Under the pieces are notes generated by a model. It searched no databases. It saw only the letters and a program-made list of their open reading frames with translations, and was not told the origin of the DNA. This document shows, piece by piece, positions 1 through 11,043 of a DNA stretch of 64,000 nt (positions within the stretch are counted from its first letter, which is position 1; the number at the start of each line of letters is the position of its first letter). The position numbers were made by a program, and so were the translations under genes. The stretch comes from Paenibacillus cremeus (GTDB lineage Bacteria; Bacillota; Bacilli; Paenibacillales; NBRC-103111): the NCBI RefSeq assembly GCF_007786445.1, contig NZ_VNJI01000003.1, positions 124,001-188,000 on the forward strand, given 5' to 3'.

Positions 1-613
1 GTGAAAAAATGACGAGCCCCAGGAACATCCCTACTGCCGCAATAGCAAAACCAAGGTGGAAGTTATACTTGGTGCCCAGAGTTCCGACAACGAGTGGAGA
101 AAGAAACCCGCCGAGGTTAATCCCCATATAAAAAATGCTGAACCCGGCATCGCGGCGATTGTCTTTTTCACCGTAAATTTCGCCTACGATACTGGAAACA
201 TTAGGCTTTAACAAGCCTGTCCCCAGTACGATGAGCACCATGGAGACAAAGAACAGAGTGACGCTGCCCGGCACTGCAAGCACGATATGCCCAAACATAA
301 TCAGGATCCCGCCGTAAAATACGGCTTTGGAAGTGCCGAAAATTCGGTCGGCCAACCAGCCGCCGATGATGCCGGACATATAGACCAACGAACCGTAAAT
401 GGACATAATCGAAAGCGAAAGGGTTTTATCCAGTCCCAGACCGCCCCTGGACACCTCATAGTACATATAAAACACAAGAATGGCCCGCATGCCATAATAA
501 GAGAACCGCTCCCAAAACTCGGTAAAGAAGAGGGTAAATAACCCCTTGGGGTGCCCGAGAAAGCCATGCTGGGGGACACTCTCGACAATTTTTTGCTTCG
601 TGGTATCCGACAT
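1..613 (-). CDS. POT/PTR2-family proton-dependent oligopeptide transporter, N-terminal part
   Basis: Partial gene cut by the left edge of the window; about 204 N-terminal residues are visible. The product is a membrane H+-coupled di/tripeptide symporter of the POT (PTR2) branch of the MFS. The start ATG at 611-613 follows a purine-rich AGAGGTTATTGTG leader. Diagnostic sequence is the early TEFWERFSYYGMRAIL block (first membrane segment, family signature) and FYMGINLGGFLSPL near residue 165 (second PTR2 signature). Several hydrophobic segments alternate with short charged loops as expected. Family members are usually 450-500 residues, so over half lies outside the window. Substrate range within the family (peptide versus nitrate or other) is inferred, but the DtpT-like start favours peptides. 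It is transcribed divergently from the K+ transporter gene. Confidence 0.9.
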   Translation of the reverse strand, partial: MSDTTKQKIVESVPQHGFLGHPKGLFTLFFTEFWERFSYYGMRAILVFYMYYEVSRGGLGLDKTLSLSIMSIYGSLVYMSGIIGGWLADRIFGTSKAVFYGGILIMFGHIVLAVPGSVTLFFVSMVLIVLGTGLLKPNVSSIVGEIYGEKDNRRDAGFSIFYMGINLGGFLSPLVVGTLGTKYNFHLGFAIAAVGMFLGLVIFS

Positions 614-787
614 CACAATAACCTCTTTTGCTTTTTCTACTTATTGCCAAGGTTATTCATTCCCAGGTCGAGTTTGATTTATGTAATTCAGGTTATCCCG
701 AAAGAATATTCAACCGGATTTGGGCGAAAAATGGGATGTAGCCTTTTTGCATCAACTTGTGAATGGAAGGGAGGAGCCGTTGAAACC

Positions 788-2158
788 ATGCGCACTTCTA
801 CGAAATTAAAGCTTTGGATCGAAAAACGATCTCCTGCCCAAGTGATTGCCGGCTATTACTTTTTGGCGATGGCCATTTCCGTCCTCTTATTCAGCATTCC
901 GGCTGTGCGTAAGCCAGGTGTCCATGTGTCCTTTTTCGATACGGTCTTTACCGCCGTAAGCGTAGCCAGTGATACGGGATTAGCCGTGTTCAATGTCGCC
1001 GATACGTACAGCGTATGGGGGTATGTCGTCATCATGATCGTCTTGCAATTCGGCGGGATCGGCATTATGGCGATGAGTACATTTTTCTGGCTCCTGCTGG
1101 GCCGGCGAATCGGACTGCGCCAGCGCCGCCTGATCATGATGGATAATAATCAGTTCGAGCTATCGGGACTCGTTCATCTGATGAGAGAAATCTTGGTGAT
1201 CACCCTGCTGACCCAGCTTATTGGAGGAGTAGTCTTAGGCATCCGTTTCTTGAGCTATTATGAGACCTGGCAGGACGCATTGCTTCAGGGCTTATTCGCC
1301 TCCGTCAGCGCTACGACGAATGCCGGTATGGATATCACAGGACAGTCCTTGACTCCGTATGCCAACGATTACTTTGTACAGCTCGTAACGATCGTTCTAA
1401 TCATTTTTGGCGCCATCGGGTTTCCTGTATTAATAGAAGCCAAGGCCTACCTAACTCATCTTCGCAAGGGGGATGCACGAGCATTTCGCTTCTCGCTGTT
1501 TACCAAAATCACGACGGTTACCTATGCTTTTCTGCTGGTGCTCGGCACAATCCTGATGCTGTTATTCGAAAACGAACGCTGCTTCAAAGACATGTCCTGG
1601 CACGAAAGCTTCTTCTACGCGCTCTTCCAAACCGCCACAACTAGAAGCGCCGGACTGACGACGCTCGACATTAACCAGTTATCGGTGCCGACCCTCCTCT
1701 TAATGAGCATCTTTATGTTTATCGGCGGCTCACCAAATTCCGTAGGCGGGGGCATCCGTACGACGACATTTGCCTTAAATATGCTGTTTATTTACCAATA
1801 TGCGAGAGGATACCAGTCCATTAAACTCTTTCGACGGGAAATTCATCAGGAGGATATTTTGAAGGCTCTTGCGATTACGCTTCTTGCGACGGTGATGTGT
1901 GTCGTCTCGGTAATTGCAATAAGCCTAGCCAACCAGCATCTGCCGCTCATTGGTATTATCTTGGAGGTCTGCTCTGCCTTCGGCACCGTAGGCTTATCTA
2001 CTGGAATTACGCCGGAGCTCGGTACATTTTCGCAAACCATTCTTATGGTGTTGATGTTTCTCGGACGAATCGGCTTAACCACTTGCTTCTTTTTCCTTCG
2101 CGGGAAGCAGGAGGATGCCAAATACCATTATCCAGTGGAACGGATTATGACGGGGTAA
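788..2158 (+). CDS. ktrB: TrkH/KtrB-family potassium uptake channel subunit
   Basis: Membrane K+-translocating subunit of a Ktr-type system, 456 residues. It would normally work with a cytoplasmic KtrA/C-type RCK subunit, which is not in this window. Four pore loops each carry the conserved selectivity glycine: SVASDTGLAV (about residue 60), SATTNAGMDI (about 180), TATTRSAGLTTLD (about 290) and SAFGTVGLSTGIT (about 405). Hydrophobic helices flank each loop (four M1-P-M2 repeats). I chose ATG 788 because GGAAGGGAGGAG lies just upstream; the open frame extends further 5' to 551 but that part has no family similarity. KtrB and KtrD paralogs cannot be told apart from sequence alone. No c-di-AMP (ydaO-type) riboswitch was recognisable upstream. 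Confidence 0.9.
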   Translation: MRTSTKLKLWIEKRSPAQVIAGYYFLAMAISVLLFSIPAVRKPGVHVSFFDTVFTAVSVASDTGLAVFNVADTYSVWGYVVIMIVLQFGGIGIMAMSTFFWLLLGRRIGLRQRRLIMMDNNQFELSGLVHLMREILVITLLTQLIGGVVLGIRFLSYYETWQDALLQGLFASVSATTNAGMDITGQSLTPYANDYFVQLVTIVLIIFGAIGFPVLIEAKAYLTHLRKGDARAFRFSLFTKITTVTYAFLLVLGTILMLLFENERCFKDMSWHESFFYALFQTATTRSAGLTTLDINQLSVPTLLLMSIFMFIGGSPNSVGGGIRTTTFALNMLFIYQYARGYQSIKLFRREIHQEDILKALAITLLATVMCVVSVIAISLANQHLPLIGIILEVCSAFGTVGLSTGITPELGTFSQTILMVLMFLGRIGLTTCFFFLRGKQEDAKYHYPVERIMTG

Positions 2159-2307
2159 GCGTTAGCCTTTATTCACAGAATTTGGACGGGTTCAACTTTG
2201 TTTCCCCCTCCTTACATTTAAGGGTCATTACAAAACTGTTTCTCTAGACCCACACGGTCTACATCGATTATGATATTTGTCGACATGTGATTGGGGGTAA
2301 AGGGAAG

Positions 2308-3222
2308 TTGAATGGCGAAGAAAGTAAATCTAATGTGGTAGCAATTTGGATCAGCTTAATCAGCAATTTACTCTTGACCGGCATAAAGCTTGTAGTGGGC
2401 TTCCTATTCAAAAGCCAAGTTTTGATCGCGGATGGGATTCATAATGCGGGAGATGTCATTGCCACCATTGCCGCTTTAGGGTCAGCCAAAGTGGCTCAGA
2501 AGCCTGCCGACGAAGATCATCCCTACGGGCATGGCAAAAGCGAACTGATTGGTTCGGCCACCGTGGCCATTGTGATGGGTTTGGCAGCTGTCTATATCGC
2601 GTATTATTCCTTCGAATCTTTTTTTTCGGTGGCAGCCGAAGCAAGTATGGTTGCATTGATTGCTGCATTGATCTCTTTAGTATGGAAGCAATGGCTGTAT
2701 CTGTATTGCATTAAAATTAGTAAAGTGACCAGCAGTAAAAGCCTGGAAGCCACTGCCTATGATCATCTCGCCGATGTGTATGCCTCAAGTGCAGCCGTCC
2801 TTGGGATTGGCGCAGCACTGATTGGAGACAAGTATGAGATCGCCTTTTTAAGCTATGGAGATGCGGCGGCAGGGATTGTTGTAGCTTATTTTGTATTAAA
2901 GCTGGCTTATCAGATGGGGAAAGAAGCCGTGGATATTTTGATGGAAAAAACGGTCCCCTCCGAAATTCTTACAGATTATCAGAATCTGGTCTTATCCATT
3001 CCCGAGGTCAAACGAATTGATCGGATCCGCGCACGAGCGTTCGGCAAATATGTGATGGTTGATGTTCGGGTAGGGATACCGGCGCAGCTGAGCGTGCAGG
3101 AAGGACATGACATCTCCCGCAAAATCAAACAAATCATTATGGCACAGCATAATGATGTAGAAGAGGTGCTCATTCATCTGAACCCATGGTACGATGAGGA
3201 GACGCTGCTTCCTGGGAAATAA
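2308..3222 (+). CDS. Cation diffusion facilitator (CDF) family transporter
   Basis: Inner-membrane divalent metal/H+ antiporter that exports Zn2+, Mn2+, Fe2+ or Co2+; the metal cannot be assigned here. The protein has about 304 residues. The first metal site is visible as DGIHNAGDV (HxxxD) and the partner site as YDHLADVYAS in a later helix; DHPYGHGKSE is the typical cytoplasmic loop after helix 2. The C-terminal third is the cytoplasmic ferredoxin-like dimerisation domain (VKRIDRIRARAFGKYVMVD, ending VLIHLNPW). The start is uncertain. TTG 2308 is preceded by GGGGGTAAAGGGA, whereas the upstream in-frame GTG at 2287 has no ribosome binding site. No neighbour suggests a specific metal. Confidence 0.9.
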   Translation: MNGEESKSNVVAIWISLISNLLLTGIKLVVGFLFKSQVLIADGIHNAGDVIATIAALGSAKVAQKPADEDHPYGHGKSELIGSATVAIVMGLAAVYIAYYSFESFFSVAAEASMVALIAALISLVWKQWLYLYCIKISKVTSSKSLEATAYDHLADVYASSAAVLGIGAALIGDKYEIAFLSYGDAAAGIVVAYFVLKLAYQMGKEAVDILMEKTVPSEILTDYQNLVLSIPEVKRIDRIRARAFGKYVMVDVRVGIPAQLSVQEGHDISRKIKQIIMAQHNDVEEVLIHLNPWYDEETLLPGK

Positions 3223-3230
3223 TCCAACGA

Positions 3231-3262
3231 GAAATGCATACCAAGATGGTGTGCATTTTTTT
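3231..3262 (+). terminator. Rho-independent terminator after the CDF gene
   Basis: An 11-bp stem with one wobble (AAATGCATACC at 3232-3242 with GGTGTGCATTT at 3248-3258) runs directly into a T7 tract. It lies 9 bases after the CDF stop codon. Confidence 0.85.
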
Positions 3263-3328
3263 GTCGTTACGGAATAATGAGCCCTATTCTGGTTAGAGTG
3301 TTAATGTTATAGGAGAGGAGATTTGCTT

Positions 3329-4585
3329 ATGAAGCTTCAGCGGATGTTATTGATCTATGCCATTATAATCGGTATCCTCATAGTTCTGGTCGGATGCAGG
3401 ACCACGCATACAGCGCCCGCTGCTTCACCGACACCCACACCGACGTCAGAACTCCCTCCCGCATCTCCCACACCGCAGCCCCCTGCTCACGATCAAACGA
3501 TGGACGTCTTAACTCAAATGAGCTTGACTGAAAAAATCGGCCAGATGGTGTTGGTCGGCATGGACGGCACCGCGGTGCAGCCGGAAATCAGCTCGCTCAT
3601 CAAGGAACGGAGCGTTGGGGGAGTCATTTTATACAGCAACAATGTTGAATCGGCCAAACAGCTGTCCCAATTGTTAAATGGACTTAAACAAGTGAACCGC
3701 GACGCCAAGTCCAAGCTGCCGCTGCTGCTGAGCGCCGATCAAGAGGGAGGACGCGTATCCCGTTTACCGAAGGAGATCAAGGCTTTTCCAGCCAGTATGA
3801 CCGTTGGGAGCACGAACGATCCTAAGTATGCGTACCGCGTCGGCTCAGCGCTCGGAGAAGCGATGAAGATGGCTGGGTTCAATACCGACTATGCTCCGGT
3901 GCTGGACGTCAATACGAATCCAAACAACCCGGTCATCGGCGACCGTGCGTTCGGAACTACCGCGAACAGGGTAACGTCCATGGGCGTTCAAGAAATGCTG
4001 GGCATCAAGTCACAAGGCGTGATTCCGGTCGTGAAGCATTTTCCCGGTCATGGTGATACCTCCGTTGATTCTCATTATGGGCTGCCTGTGGTAGAGCATG
4101 ATTTGCAGCGGCTTCGAACCACCGAATTTGTGCCTTTCGCAAGCGCGATCCAGAAGGGGGCTCCGGTCGTGATGGTTGCGCATATTCTGATGACCAAGCT
4201 GGACCCGAATACGCCGGCTTCGATGTCTCGCATTATCATACAAGATTTTCTCCGTGGCGAATTGAACTTCGGCGGCGTTGTCATCTCCGATGATATGACG
4301 ATGGAGGCCGTCGGAAAAACCATAGCGATCGGGCCCGCAGCGGTGAAAGCTGTCATGGCTGGTGCAGATATCGTACTCGTCGGACACGACCCTGAGCAAC
4401 AAAAAGCCGTGCTTGACGCACTCACAGCCGCTGTTCAAAGCGGAAAAATCCCTCAAACAACGATTGACGCTAGTGTCACTCGAATCGCCAAGCTAAAGTC
4501 GGATTTCCACCTGTCCGATCAACCGACAGCGCCTGCAGATGTTCACAAGGTCAATCAGCTGATTGAAGCGGCGTTAAAGAAATAG
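3329..4585 (+). CDS. Glycoside hydrolase family 3 lipoprotein, NagZ-like beta-N-acetylhexosaminidase
   Basis: Predicted surface lipoprotein of 418 residues that removes N-acetylglucosamine from muropeptides during cell-wall recycling. The signal peptide ends in the lipobox LVGC (Cys about 23), followed by a Pro/Thr/Ser-rich linker to about residue 65. The GH3 N-terminal TIM barrel then follows, with DQEGGRV, the KHFPGHGDTSVDSH His/Asp catalytic loop typical of NagZ-type enzymes, and ISDDMTM carrying the nucleophile Asp. There is no GH3 C-terminal sandwich domain, as in short NagZ enzymes. ATG 3329 is preceded by AGGAGAGGAG at good spacing; the frame also opens at TTG 3323. Its gene follows a terminator, so it probably has its own promoter. 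Confidence 0.9.
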   Translation: MKLQRMLLIYAIIIGILIVLVGCRTTHTAPAASPTPTPTSELPPASPTPQPPAHDQTMDVLTQMSLTEKIGQMVLVGMDGTAVQPEISSLIKERSVGGVILYSNNVESAKQLSQLLNGLKQVNRDAKSKLPLLLSADQEGGRVSRLPKEIKAFPASMTVGSTNDPKYAYRVGSALGEAMKMAGFNTDYAPVLDVNTNPNNPVIGDRAFGTTANRVTSMGVQEMLGIKSQGVIPVVKHFPGHGDTSVDSHYGLPVVEHDLQRLRTTEFVPFASAIQKGAPVVMVAHILMTKLDPNTPASMSRIIIQDFLRGELNFGGVVISDDMTMEAVGKTIAIGPAAVKAVMAGADIVLVGHDPEQQKAVLDALTAAVQSGKIPQTTIDASVTRIAKLKSDFHLSDQPTAPADVHKVNQLIEAALKK

Positions 4586-4601
4586 AGGAAATATTTTCTT
4601 T

Positions 4602-5521
4602 ATGTCGAATCCATTATTTCCTAAGGAGCTGATAACGATCATGACCATGGAAGAACAACCGCTGCTGAACCAGATTGCTTTAGTCTCAGGAGCAACGAGA
4701 GGAGCGGGGCGGGCGATTGCGGTTGAGCTCGGACGCGCCGGAGCAACAGTCTACGTGACAGGCCGTTCAACGAGGGCTGAGCGCTCTCCGATGAACCGTC
4801 CGGAGACGATTGAGGAAACCGCTGAGCTCATCTCCAAGGCGGGAGGCAATGGCATTGCCATCCGTGTTGACCATACCAAGGAAGAAGAAATTCAGAAGCT
4901 GTTCGAGCGCATTGTCTCCGAGCAGGACGGACGGTTGGATATCCTGGTCAATGATGTGTGGGAGGCGATCCGCTTGCGGAGTGGGGCAAAGGCTTCTGGG
5001 AGTGTTCCTTATCCAAAGGACTGCTGATGCAGCAGCAAGCTGTACATTCTCACATCATGACGGCGCATTATGCCGCACCCATTATGATACAACGCAAAGC
5101 TGGACTTATTGTAGAGATTACCGATCGCATCGGGTATCACTATCGAGGCAATTTATTCTACAGCTTGGCCAAAATCGGTGTATCCCATTTAGCGCAGGCG
5201 ATGGCGGTCGACCTCAAGCCGCATGGTGTGACGGCGGTTGCTGTGTCCCCCGGATTTCTTCGCTCCGAGGCGATGCTGGAATATTTCGGCGTGAAGGAGG
5301 AGAATTGGCGTGATGCGGCTGCACAGGATATTCATTTTCTGCAGTCGGAGACGCCATACTTTGTGGCTAGGGGAATTGCAGCCCTTGCGGCCGATCCTAA
5401 GGTTTCTGATAAATCCGGACAACTGCTAAGCTCCTGGGGGCTGTCGGACGACTACGGCTTTATCGATATCGACGATCGCCGTCCGCATTGGGGGAAGTAT
5501 GCTGAAGAGAATGGTTTTTGA
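4602..5521 (+). pseudogene. SDR-family oxidoreductase gene broken by a frameshift
   Basis: Short-chain dehydrogenase/reductase split over two frames. The N-terminal part (to about 4960) carries the Rossmann NAD(P) motif SGATRGAGRAIA and ILVNDVW. The C-terminal part (from about 4958) continues GGDPLAEW and holds the catalytic region, where YSLAKIGV supplies Tyr-x-x-x-Lys, and then AVSPGFL. Adding one G to the GGG run at 4960-4962 joins the two exactly (VNDVWGGDPLAEW), giving about 290 residues, a normal size. Either ATG 4602 or ATG 4641 could be the start; 4641 follows AAGGAG and fits the family better. Both halves are well conserved with no other lesion, so the break is recent or a sequencing error. 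The substrate is unknown. Confidence 0.85.
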
Positions 5522-5540
5522 TCCTAGAGGGTGAGGGAAG

Positions 5541-5568
5541 GGAGGAGCTGGCAGCTCCTCTTTTATTT
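5541..5568 (+). terminator. Terminator after the SDR gene
   Basis: A perfect 8-bp hairpin (GAGGAGCT at 5542-5549 with AGCTCCTC at 5553-5560) is followed by TTTTATTT on the plus strand. It overlaps the 3' end of the convergent thiM gene by a few bases. Confidence 0.75.
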
Positions 5569-6363
5569 GATGTGCCCTAAGCGCAGCACATCGTCGGCCG
5601 ATACTAACGACAGCTGGTTCAAGAACTCGATCTGGAAGCTGCCCGGTCCTTGCTCCTTTGTTCGGTTCGCCGCGATTTCCGCCGCTACGCCATAATAGAC
5701 GAGCGCCGCAGCTGCAGCCTGCACGCCATCCGGCTCAACCGCCGCGAAAGCGCCGATTACTGCGGTCAGCAAGCAGCCGGTTCCAGTCACGCGGGTCAGA
5801 ATCGCGTCGCCGTTATGAATCTCATAGGTGTGCGAGCCGTCGGACACATAGTCTACTTTTCCGGTAATGACTGCGACCGTGTTGCATTGATGAGCCGCCG
5901 TCCGTGCCAGCTCTGCAATATTGCCTTCGACTGCGCCAGCGTCCACGCCCTTGATCTGCCAAGCATGCCCGATAACGTTCGCTACTTCCGCTGCGTTGCC
6001 GCGAAGGATGGATACCTTCAGTTCGCTCATTAAATCCCGGGACACTTGGGTACGGTACGCCGTTGCCCCCGCGCCTACCGGATCGAGAATCACCGGTACG
6101 CCTTGTTCGTTTGCCGAAGCACCGGCCAGCTTCATCGCCGCTACTTCCGTTTCGTTCAATGTCCCAATGTTGAGCACGACGGCTCCGGAAATCCGCGCGA
6201 TGTCGGCTACTTCTTCTTTTGCATACGCCATGATCGGTGATGCCCCTAAAGCGAGCAATCCATTAGCCGTAAAATTGGTTACCACCACGTTAGTCATGCT
6301 ATGTACTAGCGGATTGCTGGCTCGCACTTTGTCGAGCAATTCTGCAACATATTGCAAATTCAT
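5563..6363 (-). CDS. thiM: Hydroxyethylthiazole kinase
   Basis: Phosphorylates 4-methyl-5-(2-hydroxyethyl)thiazole with ATP in thiamine salvage. The protein is 266 residues, the usual ThiM size. Recognisable features are the N-terminal [27 protein letters not shown] segment (substrate site; seen across residues about 16-42), [21 protein letters not shown] and the C-terminal [13 protein letters not shown] anion hole with the catalytic Cys. ATG 6363 follows GGAGAAAGG; the open frame continues 30 codons upstream but that stretch includes the ribosome binding site itself. The gene stands alone here, without thiE or thiD, and I saw no TPP riboswitch in the 200 bases upstream. Confidence 0.95.
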   Translation of the reverse strand: MNLQYVAELLDKVRASNPLVHSMTNVVVTNFTANGLLALGASPIMAYAKEEVADIARISGAVVLNIGTLNETEVAAMKLAGASANEQGVPVILDPVGAGATAYRTQVSRDLMSELKVSILRGNAAEVANVIGHAWQIKGVDAGAVEGNIAELARTAAHQCNTVAVITGKVDYVSDGSHTYEIHNGDAILTRVTGTGCLLTAVIGAFAAVEPDGVQAAAAALVYYGVAAEIAANRTKEQGPGSFQIEFLNQLSLVSADDVLRLGHIK

Positions 6364-6567
6364 CGGTATCTGCCTTTCTCCAACTGGTTTACTCGGACTA
6401 CGGCGAGCAGCCGTACCCTCAACCGCTTCCTCGGTTACGATAAGTGTAATCAAATAGGACCAAAATTACAATGAATTACCTCTAGGAATCGAATCAGACT
6501 GGCTCAATTCATACGTTTTTGGCAACACTGTGGGGTAGAAATTCAAGAGAAAAAAGGAGAGAAAGGA

Positions 6568-7032
6568 ATGTCCTATATCGTTGATTTTAAAAAGGTGTCC
6601 ACGATTGGTTTGGAATCATCACCAGTAGCGGAAGCGCTTGCCGGTTTACGTGCGAATGAGGCTCGTTACTTTATGAACAAATACAAGCATGAATTCACGG
6701 TTGTACCCGCCAGCGAAAGCCAGGGGACCCTGGATTATGTGAACGGCATCTTGAAAAAAGAACGGGATCTTGCGTTTGCGGCCAAGCCTTTAGAGACGTC
6801 GCAGTTCCAAGTGGAAAATATTAAAATGGCCTACGTCTTTTATGAGAGTGGTCTTGAGGTTAACGTCATGTATACGGTGGATGACCCCAAGAAGCGGGCC
6901 GTTGGGTTTAAGCTCTCTGAGGGAATGGAGGTACCAGAGGAGCTAGAAGGCAGGTTTAAGTTTGCTAGGCAGAAGTCTGCGCTGGCCGGCACGATTCGCG
7001 GTTCGTTTTTTGTCATTAAAGGCGAGTATTAA
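6568..7032 (+). CDS. Conserved hypothetical protein, 154 residues
   Basis: I do not recognise the family. The protein is soluble, with no signal peptide or membrane segment, and has alternating basic and acidic stretches (NKYKHEF, KKERDLAF, EVPEELEGRFKFARQK). It looks like a compact alpha/beta domain. The start is well supported by AAGGAGAGAAAGGA immediately before ATG 6568. It is transcribed alone, with a hairpin 80 bases downstream. Divergent thiM is unlikely to be functionally linked. Confidence 0.65.
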   Translation: MSYIVDFKKVSTIGLESSPVAEALAGLRANEARYFMNKYKHEFTVVPASESQGTLDYVNGILKKERDLAFAAKPLETSQFQVENIKMAYVFYESGLEVNVMYTVDDPKKRAVGFKLSEGMEVPEELEGRFKFARQKSALAGTIRGSFFVIKGEY

Positions 7033-7110
7033 GCTGCATAAACAAATTCGTATGCATGGTATATTGCAGAGGCACAGTGCTTACAATAAACAAAAATAGC
7101 GGAGAAAATC

Positions 7111-7146
7111 AAAAAAGAACCTGGATCATATCGCCAGGTTCTTTCA
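7111..7146 (-). terminator. Intrinsic terminator of the antisense RNA upstream of rph
   Basis: A perfect 10-bp stem (AAGAACCTGG at 7115-7124 with CCAGGTTCTT at 7134-7143) is followed on the minus strand by a run of six T. On the plus strand the tail is weak (TCATATT). The hairpin is therefore best read as ending a minus-strand transcript, though it may also help end the 6568 gene. Confidence 0.75.
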
Positions 7147-7226
7147 TATTGCACATTTAAAGACTCGATGATATAATCAAGTCACGACTGTGATTTAATC
7201 ATTTAAGCATAGTTGATCCATCTTAT
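7111..7226 (-). ncRNA. Candidate ~115-nt antisense/leader small RNA upstream of the rifamycin phosphotransferase gene
   Basis: A near-consensus sigma-A promoter on the minus strand predicts a start near 7226, and a strong U-tailed hairpin lies 85-115 bases further along. The predicted RNA has no convincing open reading frame: one 8-codon ATG frame has no ribosome binding site. An internal imperfect hairpin is centred near 7188 (TCACAGTCGTGA). The RNA diverges from rph, and its first ~10 bases lie beneath the proposed plus-strand promoter. Both ends are sequence predictions only. Confidence 0.5.
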
Positions 7227-7242
7227 ACTTTTATTGTAGCAT
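7213..7242 (+). promoter_or_regulatory. Probable rph promoter
   Basis: TTGATC at 7213-7218 and TAGCAT at 7237-7242 with an 18-base spacer, a weak sigma-A-type match. Predicted start is near 7249, giving a leader of about 48 bases that includes the AGGAGAG ribosome binding site. Its -10 box overlaps the -10 box of the opposing promoter by two bases. Confidence 0.4.
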
Positions 7243-7261
7243 GCCGGTTAGCTCTTGTCAA
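7233..7261 (-). promoter_or_regulatory. Strong minus-strand sigma-A promoter facing away from rph
   Basis: TTGACA (complement of 7256-7261), a 17-base spacer and TACAAT (complement of 7233-7238). This is a consensus -35, optimal spacing and a five-of-six -10. It is among the clearest promoters in the window, and it points away from rph towards the 7111 terminator. Confidence 0.75.
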
Positions 7262-7296
7262 ATGCTTTCTCAATTTAATGGTTAGGAGAGATGTGA

Positions 7297-9897
<2,601 letters not shown>

Positions 9898-9943
9898 TGG
9901 ACGATCCTGTCGGCTTATATTAATTAATAGGAGAGGTGAAACC

Positions 9944-10879
9944 ATGGTTCCAATCAACGACATCATTGCCATTCGTAGACATATTCCCGCTCTGAGGCAG
10001 GCGAAAGCGATCACGCAGATTCATAAAGGGTACTCAGCGGACGGGAAGTATTTCATTCATCGCAAGGAGGAGCAGCCCTCCTATGTGCTGCGTACGGCTC
10101 CAATACAGCAGTCGGAGAAAAAGAAAGAAGAATTCGATATGATTCGCCGCGTCTACGAGCTAGGCGTATATACGTCTGAGCCGATTGCTTTTGGGGTCGT
10201 TGAGGAGTGGGGCATCTGTTATCTTGTCCTGGGCTATGTGAAAGGCGAGGACGCGGCGGAATTACTGCCAGGCCTGACGGAAGACGAGCAGTACGTGATC
10301 GGGCTAGAGGCTGGCCAGGAGCTGAAGCTCATTCATAAAGTAATGGCACCGCTTCACATGAAGAGCTGGAACGAGAGAAGGAGCAACAAGTATCTGCAGC
10401 AGCTCGCCGAATATCAGTCCTGCGGCGTAAAGCTTCCGGAGGAAGACATGGTGCTGCGTTTTATAGACGATCATCTGAAGCTGATGGACGGGCGGCCTAA
10501 CCGGTTCCAGCATGATGACTTTCATCCTGCGAATCTCCTGATCTACGAGCGGCGCTATTCCGGTGTGATCGATTTCAACCGGTTCGACTGGGGCGATCCT
10601 TATGAGGAGTTCCAGAAAGTCGCTTATTTCACCCGTCATGACAGCATTCCGTTCTCGGCAGGCCAAATCGACGGCTACTTTGATGGAGATGTACCGGAAG
10701 ATTTCTGGCCGTTATATTCCCTTTACACAGCCATGACCATGCTTCCGTCGATCACGTGGACCTTAAAGGTTGTCCCGCAGCAGCTAGAGCTTATGCTGGG
10801 ACGAATACGGACGATTTTGGAAGATCACCATCAGTTTGAAAATGTAGTGCCAAGCTGGTACGCTGCCGCTAAACGATAA
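9944..10879 (+). CDS. APH-fold phosphotransferase, function unknown
   Basis: Soluble kinase-like protein of 311 residues in the aminoglycoside/choline phosphotransferase superfamily. It has the Brenner-type catalytic loop HDDFHPANLL (about residue 190) and the metal-binding GVIDFNRFDWGDPYEEFQK (about 210). An N-terminal lobe provides the nucleotide site (FIHRKEE, YVLR). The substrate could be an antibiotic, a sugar or a small amine. Its place right after rph makes a resistance role possible, but the family is mostly metabolic, so this is only context. ATG 9944 is preceded by AGGAGAGGTGAAACC. A clear terminator follows the gene. Confidence 0.8.
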   Translation: MVPINDIIAIRRHIPALRQAKAITQIHKGYSADGKYFIHRKEEQPSYVLRTAPIQQSEKKKEEFDMIRRVYELGVYTSEPIAFGVVEEWGICYLVLGYVKGEDAAELLPGLTEDEQYVIGLEAGQELKLIHKVMAPLHMKSWNERRSNKYLQQLAEYQSCGVKLPEEDMVLRFIDDHLKLMDGRPNRFQHDDFHPANLLIYERRYSGVIDFNRFDWGDPYEEFQKVAYFTRHDSIPFSAGQIDGYFDGDVPEDFWPLYSLYTAMTMLPSITWTLKVVPQQLELMLGRIRTILEDHHQFENVVPSWYAAAKR

Positions 10880-10903
10880 TCTGCTGCATAAGCTGAAAGC
10901 TTG

Positions 10904-10950
10904 AAAGCCTGAAACTCTGAGGGAATCACTCGGATGGTTTCGGGCTTTTT
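10904..10950 (+). terminator. Terminator after the APH-fold gene
   Basis: Twelve-base stem AAAGCCTGAAAC (10904-10915) with GTTTCGGGCTTT (10937-10948), one G-T pair, followed by T's. It probably ends the rph-aph unit. Confidence 0.8.
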
Positions 10951-11043
10951 CTGTTTGTGAACTTTTCTAGCAGACGTTTCGATTTTACTATAATTGGAAA
11001 TCATAAGTATAAGAGCATGTTGATAGTGATAGGGGGATGGATC

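Noticed and set aside
614..787. Possible c-di-AMP riboswitch before the potassium transporter gene
   Set aside because: The interval is too short and lacks the conserved ydaO-type core motifs.
551..787. N-terminal extension of the potassium transporter
   Set aside because: The frame is open, but the translation is unlike the family and overlaps the divergent transporter start; a strong ribosome binding site supports 788.
6364..6567. Possible TPP riboswitch upstream of thiM
   Set aside because: I looked for the conserved CUGAGA and pyrophosphate-helix motifs on the minus strand and found neither.
7201..7261. A long rifamycin-associated palindrome like that of actinomycetes
   Set aside because: No long perfect palindrome is present; the overlapping opposed promoter layout is reported instead.
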